From: Paraburkholderia sp. Ac-20340
GTDB taxonomy: Bacteria > Pseudomonadota > Gammaproteobacteria > Burkholderiales > Burkholderiaceae
DNA length: 64,000 bases
Assembly: GCF_017104965.1 (NCBI RefSeq)
Contig: NZ_JAAGPR010000013.1
Coordinates: forward strand, 124,001-188,000
Direction: 5' to 3'
Shown here: positions 59,866 to 64,000 of the stretch, piece after piece
Position numbering within the stretch: position 1 is the stretch's first letter
How the letters are laid out: each line of letters opens with the position of its first letter
Made by a program: the position numbers and the translations under genes
The notes under the pieces: model-generated
The model's database searches: none
What the model was told of the DNA's origin: nothing
What the model saw: only the letters and a program-made list of their open reading frames with translations

Positions 59866-60765
59866 ATGAGTATGTTGCGCGCGATGCAAAGAAAACGCCT
59901 GAATATCGACCTGACCACAGCCCAACGTAGTGCTTCGGTTATCGCGCTCTGTCTGCTGACGGCCTGCGCGACGCGTCTGGATAACGCGCCCGTGGTGGAC
60001 CGCACCTCGGCGCTCGGCACGGCCGGCGGACAGCCGCCGGTGCCGCTCGGCCCGCCGCCTCCGGGATATTACCGGGTGAAGCCGGGCGATACTCTCTATA
60101 GGATTGCGCTCGAAAACGGTCAGAACTATCGCGATATTGCGACGTGGAACAACCTCGCCAATCCGAACCAGATCGAAGTGGATCAGCTGCTGCGCGTCGT
60201 GCCGCCGGGCGCGAGCAACGCCGCTGCCTACACGCCGGGCGTCGTCACCGCGCCGGTGCCGGGCATGGCGTCGTCGGGCGCGCAGCCTGGCGCGGCCATG
60301 CCGCCGATGATCGGTTCGGGTGTGAACGCGGGTTCCATGCCGCAGGCCGCCGTGCCGCCGCAAGCCAGCGGCAGCGACATGAACGCTGCGCCCGCCGGCA
60401 GCATCGCGCTGGCGTGGCCGGTACGCGGTCCGATGCTCAATGGCTTCGACGACACGAAGAACAAGGGCGTCAATATCGGCGGTGCGCCGGGCGAGGCCGT
60501 GAAGGCCGCCGGCGACGGCCGTGTGGTTTATGCCGGAAATGGGCTGCGCGGTTACGGCAATCTCATTATCATCAAGCATGACGCGACGTTTTTGACCGCG
60601 TACGCACATAACCGTGCTTTGATGGTAAAAGAGGGAGATGCGGTCACCAAGGGCCAGAAAATCGCCGAAATGGGCAATACTGACTCGGACCGCGTGATGC
60701 TGCATTTCGAAGTACGCCGTCAGGGCAAGCCCGTCGACCCACTGAAGTACTTGCCGCCGCAATAA
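59866..60765 (+). CDS. nlpD: NlpD-like LysM/LytM lipoprotein
   Basis: 299 aa. The N-terminus has a signal with lipobox LLTAC. A LysM domain (YYRVKPGDTLYRIALENGQNYRDIATWNN) is at residues 66-110. The C-terminal M23/LytM domain lacks the HxxxD zinc motif (NKGVNIG in its place) but keeps LHFEV, as in catalytically dead NlpD, which activates amidase AmiC at division. It starts 5 nt after pcm and is followed by rpoS 12 nt later. In E. coli the main rpoS promoter is inside nlpD. Confidence 0.93.
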   Translation: MSMLRAMQRKRLNIDLTTAQRSASVIALCLLTACATRLDNAPVVDRTSALGTAGGQPPVPLGPPPPGYYRVKPGDTLYRIALENGQNYRDIATWNNLANPNQIEVDQLLRVVPPGASNAAAYTPGVVTAPVPGMASSGAQPGAAMPPMIGSGVNAGSMPQAAVPPQASGSDMNAAPAGSIALAWPVRGPMLNGFDDTKNKGVNIGGAPGEAVKAAGDGRVVYAGNGLRGYGNLIIIKHDATFLTAYAHNRALMVKEGDAVTKGQKIAEMGNTDSDRVMLHFEVRRQGKPVDPLKYLPPQ

Positions 60766-60777
60766 AGCGAGCCGACC

Positions 60778-61866
60778 ATGCCGAAATCGAAGCGCCGCCT
60801 GCAGCAATCCGAGTCTGACAGTCAAGCCGCCCAGGTTTCGGTGGAGGACGGCGCTGCGCCCGTCGAGGAGGAAGAGCTCGACGGCGCGCGCGATCAGGAC
60901 GACCGCGAGGACCGCGACGGCGGATCGGAAGAGGGTGGCGAGCGCGAAGGCGAAGCCGCTGCCGAAGCGCCGTCCGACGCGGACGACTTCCGCGCCATCC
61001 TGCAGGCCGAACTCACGGCCGACACCATCCAGCATTATCTGAACCGGATCAGCGTCAAGCCGCTGCTCACCGTCGAGGAAGAGCAGCGCTATTCGCGTCT
61101 GGCCAAAGCCGGCGAGTTCGAGGCGCGTCAGGTCATGATCGAGCGCAATTTGCGTCTCGTCGTGTCGATCGCCAAGGGTTATCTGAATCGCGGCGTGCCG
61201 CTGCTCGATCTGATCGAGGAAGGCAATCTCGGCCTGATGCACGCGATCGAGAAGTTCGATCCTACGCGCGGCTTCCGTTTTTCGACTTACGCGACCTGGT
61301 GGATACGTCAGAGTATCGAACGCGCGATCATGAACCAGGCGCGCACGGTGCGCCTGCCGGTGCACGTGATCCGCGAACTCAACCAGGTGCTGCGCGCCAA
61401 ACGCCATCTGGAAAAGAATTCGCTGAACGCCAACGCGGCTTCCGAGCGCCGCGACGCGAGCATCGACGATATCGCCTATCTCACGGGCAAGACCACCGAG
61501 GAAGTCACCGACATCCTCGCGCTCAACGAGCACACGGCCTCGCTCGACGCGCCGCTCGATCTCGACCCGGCGAGCAGCCTGCTCGACCTGCTGTCGGACG
61601 ATCAAAGCCAGTCGCCGGACGCCGAGGTGCAGCATCGCGAGCTGGAAACGCTCACGCGCGCGTGGCTCGGGCGTCTGTCGGACAAGCATCGTCATGTCAT
61701 CGAACGGCGCTTTGGGCTGAACCATATCGAACCGGCCACGCTCGAAGAACTGGCCGACGAAATGGGCCTTACCCGCGAGCGCGTGCGGCAGATCCAGCAG
61801 GAAGCGCTGGTGCGCCTCAAGCGCTTTTTCGCCTCGAACGGCGTGCGCAAGGACGCCGTTCTCTAA
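60778..61866 (+). CDS. rpoS: RNA polymerase sigma factor RpoS
   Basis: 362 aa. Region 1.2-2 reads TVEEEQRYSRLAKAGEFEARQVMIERNLRLVV, with the 2.3-2.4 core FDPTRGFRFSTYATWWIRQS; region 4 ends with TRERVRQIQQEALVRLKRFF. An N-terminal acidic stretch of about 75 residues (Glu/Asp-rich) is longer than in E. coli. It directs the general stress and stationary-phase response. Position after nlpD supports RpoS rather than RpoD. Confidence 0.96.
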   Translation: MPKSKRRLQQSESDSQAAQVSVEDGAAPVEEEELDGARDQDDREDRDGGSEEGGEREGEAAAEAPSDADDFRAILQAELTADTIQHYLNRISVKPLLTVEEEQRYSRLAKAGEFEARQVMIERNLRLVVSIAKGYLNRGVPLLDLIEEGNLGLMHAIEKFDPTRGFRFSTYATWWIRQSIERAIMNQARTVRLPVHVIRELNQVLRAKRHLEKNSLNANAASERRDASIDDIAYLTGKTTEEVTDILALNEHTASLDAPLDLDPASSLLDLLSDDQSQSPDAEVQHRELETLTRAWLGRLSDKHRHVIERRFGLNHIEPATLEELADEMGLTRERVRQIQQEALVRLKRFFASNGVRKDAVL

Positions 61867-61871
61867 TCCAT

Positions 61872-61894
61872 ACGCCGGTGACGCCGGCGTTTAT
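61872..61894 (+). terminator. Candidate terminator after rpoS
   Basis: Seven-pair stem ACGCCGG/CCGGCGT with loop TGACG and TTTAT. It lies 5 nt after the rpoS stop and ends just before the exonuclease ATG at 61899, so termination would be partial. Confidence 0.6.
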
Positions 61895-61898
61895 CTGA

Positions 61899-62684
61899 AT
61901 GACCGTACCTGTACTCGTATTCGACATCGAGACCATTCCCGATGTCGACGGCATTCGCCGTCTCGAAGATCTGCCCGCCACGCTGAGCGACGCCGAAGTG
62001 GCCGAACACGCATTCGCCGCGCGCCGCGAGAAAACCGGCAGCGATTTCCTGCCGCATCATCTGCAACGCGTCGCCGCGATTTCCTGCGTGTTTCGCGACG
62101 GGCAGGGCTTTCGCGTGCGCTCGCTCGGCACGCCCGAGGACGGCGAGGCGAAGCTGATCGACTCGTTCTATCGCACCATCGAAAAGTACACGCCGCAGCT
62201 CGTGTCGTGGAACGGCGGCGGTTTCGATCTGCCGGTGCTGCACTATCGCGCGCTCGTGCACGGCATCCGCGCGGTGCGTTACTGGGATCTGGGCGAGGAA
62301 GACCGCGAGTTCAAGTGGAATAACTACATCAGCCGCTATCACTCGCGTCACACCGATCTGATGGACCTGCTGGCGATGTACCAGCCGCGCGCGAGCGCGC
62401 CGCTCGACGCGCTCGCGAAGCTGTGCGGTTTTCCGGGCAAGCTCGGCATGGACGGCGGCCAGGTGTGGTCGCAGTTCCAGCAGGGCCAGATCGAGGAAAT
62501 CCGCAACTACTGCGAAACCGATGTGGTCAACACGTATCTGCTCTATTGCCGCTTCCAGAAGATGCGCGGCGGTTTCACCGAGCGCGAATATGACGACGAG
62601 ATCACCTTCGTGAAGCAGACGCTCGCGGGCGAATCGGCGCCGCACTGGGCCGAATATCTGAAGGCGTTCGCCGACGCGGAATAA
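61899..62684 (+). CDS. PolB-like 3'-5' exonuclease
   Basis: 261 aa. The DnaQ-fold exonuclease I motif is VLVFDIETIPDVDG; Exo II is SWNGGGFDLPVLHYRAL and Exo III lies near YCETDVVNTYLLY. It matches the family of predicted 3'-5' exonucleases related to the PolB exonuclease domain, without a polymerase domain. The substrate is unknown. It starts 32 nt after rpoS and is possibly read through from that operon. Confidence 0.9.
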   Translation: MTVPVLVFDIETIPDVDGIRRLEDLPATLSDAEVAEHAFAARREKTGSDFLPHHLQRVAAISCVFRDGQGFRVRSLGTPEDGEAKLIDSFYRTIEKYTPQLVSWNGGGFDLPVLHYRALVHGIRAVRYWDLGEEDREFKWNNYISRYHSRHTDLMDLLAMYQPRASAPLDALAKLCGFPGKLGMDGGQVWSQFQQGQIEEIRNYCETDVVNTYLLYCRFQKMRGGFTEREYDDEITFVKQTLAGESAPHWAEYLKAFADAE

Positions 62685-62716
62685 GCGCGTTTTCGGGTTG
62701 TGTCTGCGTGTGGCGG

Positions 62717-63577
62717 TTAGCCGAGTTCGAGCACGATCGGCTGATGATCCGAAACCTGCGTCATGACGTCGATTTCGCAGCGCGCGAGCCGGCCGCGCAG
62801 GTCTTCGGTGACGAACACAAAGTCGCAGCTTAGCGGCCCGTCAGACCATTGGAGCGTGTCGTAGATGCCCGCCGTGGGTGGCGGCGTCGCGCCGGGATGG
62901 AGCGTCGTCCAGGCGTCGATAAAGGCCGGGCTGCCCGCGAGCGGATCGAGCATGCGCGCATAGGCGGCGCTGCCCCAGGCGCTGTTGAAATCCCCGCAGA
63001 CAATCGCACTGACCGGCCGCGCGGTGCGCGCGAAGGGACCCTCATGATTTTCGGCGGGCGCGGGTTGCGCTGCGTGAGCGGCGGCTTCCTGCTGGAGACG
63101 CCGCAGTTCGTCCACCTGCGCGAGCCGCTGGCGCTCCGAATAAAACTCCAGATGCGTGACGAGTACGCGCAGTGCGCCGCCCGGCACATCGAGCACCGCT
63201 TCGAGCGCGACGCGCTGCATCGACGGAGCAGACGGATCGGCCGGCCAGGGCAGCAGATGACGGAACACTTGCGCGACCGGCAGGCGCGTGGCGAGCGCAT
63301 TGCCGAACTGGCGGCGCGCGGTGCGCTTTCCACCGTTTGCGGCCGGCAAATCTGCGCCGATTGCTTCGATGACCGTGAAACCCGGCAGCAGGGCGGACAG
63401 TTCGGCAAACTGGTCGTCACCCGGGCCGCCCGGCAGCGAATGAAAGCCGCGCGTGATTTCCTGCAGGCACAGCACGTCGAAATCGGCGAGACGCTGCGCT
63501 TCGCGCACGGTGCGCGCGAGATCCACGATGCCGTTCGCATCGCGGCCCCACTGAACATTCCAGCTAACGAGTTTCAT
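62717..63577 (-). CDS. Endonuclease/exonuclease/phosphatase (EEP) family protein
   Basis: 286 aa. The EEP fold is clear: MKLVSWNVQWGRDANG, LCLQEITRGFHS, VLVTHLEFYSERQRLAQV, VCGDFNSAWGS and CDFVFVTEDL...VSDHQPIVLEL, which supply the metal-binding Asn, Glu, Asp and His residues. The family includes nucleases and phosphatases; which it is cannot be decided here. The ATG at 63577 gives the canonical N-terminus. It lies 55 nt downstream of the lipoprotein gene and is probably co-transcribed. Confidence 0.9.
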   Translation of the reverse strand: MKLVSWNVQWGRDANGIVDLARTVREAQRLADFDVLCLQEITRGFHSLPGGPGDDQFAELSALLPGFTVIEAIGADLPAANGGKRTARRQFGNALATRLPVAQVFRHLLPWPADPSAPSMQRVALEAVLDVPGGALRVLVTHLEFYSERQRLAQVDELRRLQQEAAAHAAQPAPAENHEGPFARTARPVSAIVCGDFNSAWGSAAYARMLDPLAGSPAFIDAWTTLHPGATPPPTAGIYDTLQWSDGPLSCDFVFVTEDLRGRLARCEIDVMTQVSDHQPIVLELG

Positions 63578-63632
63578 GGCGGTCCGTCGCAAACAGGTAG
63601 TGCGCGGCGGACGGGCGGAAGGTGGGATCGGC

Positions 63633-63983
63633 TTATCGGCGCGTCGTCGCGTAGTCCGATGCACTATAGGTTATGCCGCGGCTGTCGGAGCCGCGCGTGA
63701 TTTCGAGATTGCAGGTGCCACGTTCGGCGGCGGCGACGGCCTGATTGCGGAAGTAGACCGCGAAAAGCACATCGCCGTATTTGCCGAGCGCATATTGGTA
63801 GCACTCGTTGCCATTGGCGCCACGCACGCGGTCCGGCGGCCCGATGCGGGCGATGACGTCGTTCTGCGCCATGCCGCGCGTCACGCGGGCCATGGAGACT
63901 TCGGGCGCCGGCGTGGGCGAAGACATACAGGCGCTCAGGCCCAGGGCCGCCGACAGGAGCGCGGCGCTAACGACTTTGTTCAT
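63633..63983 (-). CDS. SmpA/OmlA-domain outer-membrane lipoprotein
   Basis: 116 aa. The N-terminus MNKVVSAALLSAALGLSAC is a lipoprotein signal (lipobox LSAC, Cys19). The domain RVTRGMAQNDVIARIGPPDRVRG is the SmpA/OmlA (BamE-like) motif. BamE itself is part of the outer-membrane assembly complex, but many paralogues of this fold have unknown roles. It lies upstream of the EEP gene near the window end. The promoter would be in the last bases or beyond the window. Confidence 0.86.
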   Translation of the reverse strand: MNKVVSAALLSAALGLSACMSSPTPAPEVSMARVTRGMAQNDVIARIGPPDRVRGANGNECYQYALGKYGDVLFAVYFRNQAVAAAERGTCNLEITRGSDSRGITYSASDYATTRR

Positions 63984-64000
63984 GCTGTTTCCCGGATTCG

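Noticed and set aside
1..64000. CRISPR arrays, IS elements, phage or integron genes
   Set aside because: No regularly spaced repeats, transposase or integrase motifs or long terminal inverted repeats were seen.

Overview
The window is about 64 kb of high-GC, densely coding DNA with codon use and gene order typical of a Burkholderiaceae chromosome (Burkholderia, Paraburkholderia or Caballeronia; inferred from gene content and synteny, not from a search). Diagnostic blocks are rpsF-priB-rpsR-rplI-dnaB, an arn (L-Ara4N) cluster with split arnA, an aminotransferase-hom-thrC-moeA-moaD-moaE run, clpB, trxA/rho, ffs-dnaX-ebfC-recR and surE-pcm-nlpD-rpoS. I see no transposase, phage gene, CRISPR array, tRNA or rRNA. 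The window reads as core chromosome with a few accessory operons.

Layout. 1-1275: end of an ECF sigma factor and its membrane anti-sigma factor. 1512-4583: ribosomal and replication operon (S6, PriB, S18, L9) and replicative helicase DnaB. 4763-6410: DUF47 protein and Pit phosphate transporter. 6491-10581 (minus): SDR, NlpC/P60 lipoprotein, PIN-PhoH ATPase. 10984-19287 (minus): Bcp peroxiredoxin and the L-Ara4N lipid A modification cluster (arnT, SMR-type flippase candidate, arnB, arnC, two separate arnA halves, arnD). 19458-26833: Mth938-type protein, then aminotransferase-hom-thrC (threonine branch) and moeA-moaD-moaE (molybdopterin). 26905-32524: M23 peptidase, divergent truncated haemoglobin and NsrR-like regulator (NO response), and ClpB behind a sigma-32-type promoter.

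32619-33788: YidB-like protein and ComEA-like HhH protein. 34011-41850: an acetoin catabolism locus, acoR facing acoXABC-lipA, with a textbook sigma-54 promoter and a cluster of GAGACG repeats that look like AcoR enhancer sites. 41932-45061 (minus): GT39 glycosyltransferase followed by a MATE transporter. 45399-51012 (minus): rpmE2, mtfA, MFS exporter, MerR regulator, rho, trxA. 51486-55376: 4.5S SRP RNA, dnaX, ebfC, recR. 55430-57780: a CaiB-type CoA-transferase and a convergent quinone oxidoreductase. 58005-62684: surE-pcm-nlpD-rpoS and a PolB-like exonuclease. 62717-63983 (minus): EEP nuclease/phosphatase and a SmpA/OmlA-type lipoprotein.

The most notable non-coding signals are a three-helix repeat element between thrC and moeA, the sigma-54 promoter plus upstream repeats of the aco operon, a MerR-type promoter with a 19-nt spacer holding an 18-bp perfect palindrome, tandem 22-nt-period repeats before DUF47-pit, a candidate S6:S18 leader hairpin, and several genes (dnaX, surE, perhaps dnaB) whose -10-like hexamer sits 6-8 nt before the ATG with no Shine-Dalgarno, suggesting leaderless transcripts. 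I found no clearly undescribed multi-gene system; the best candidates for new biology are these cis elements and the GT39-MATE pair.
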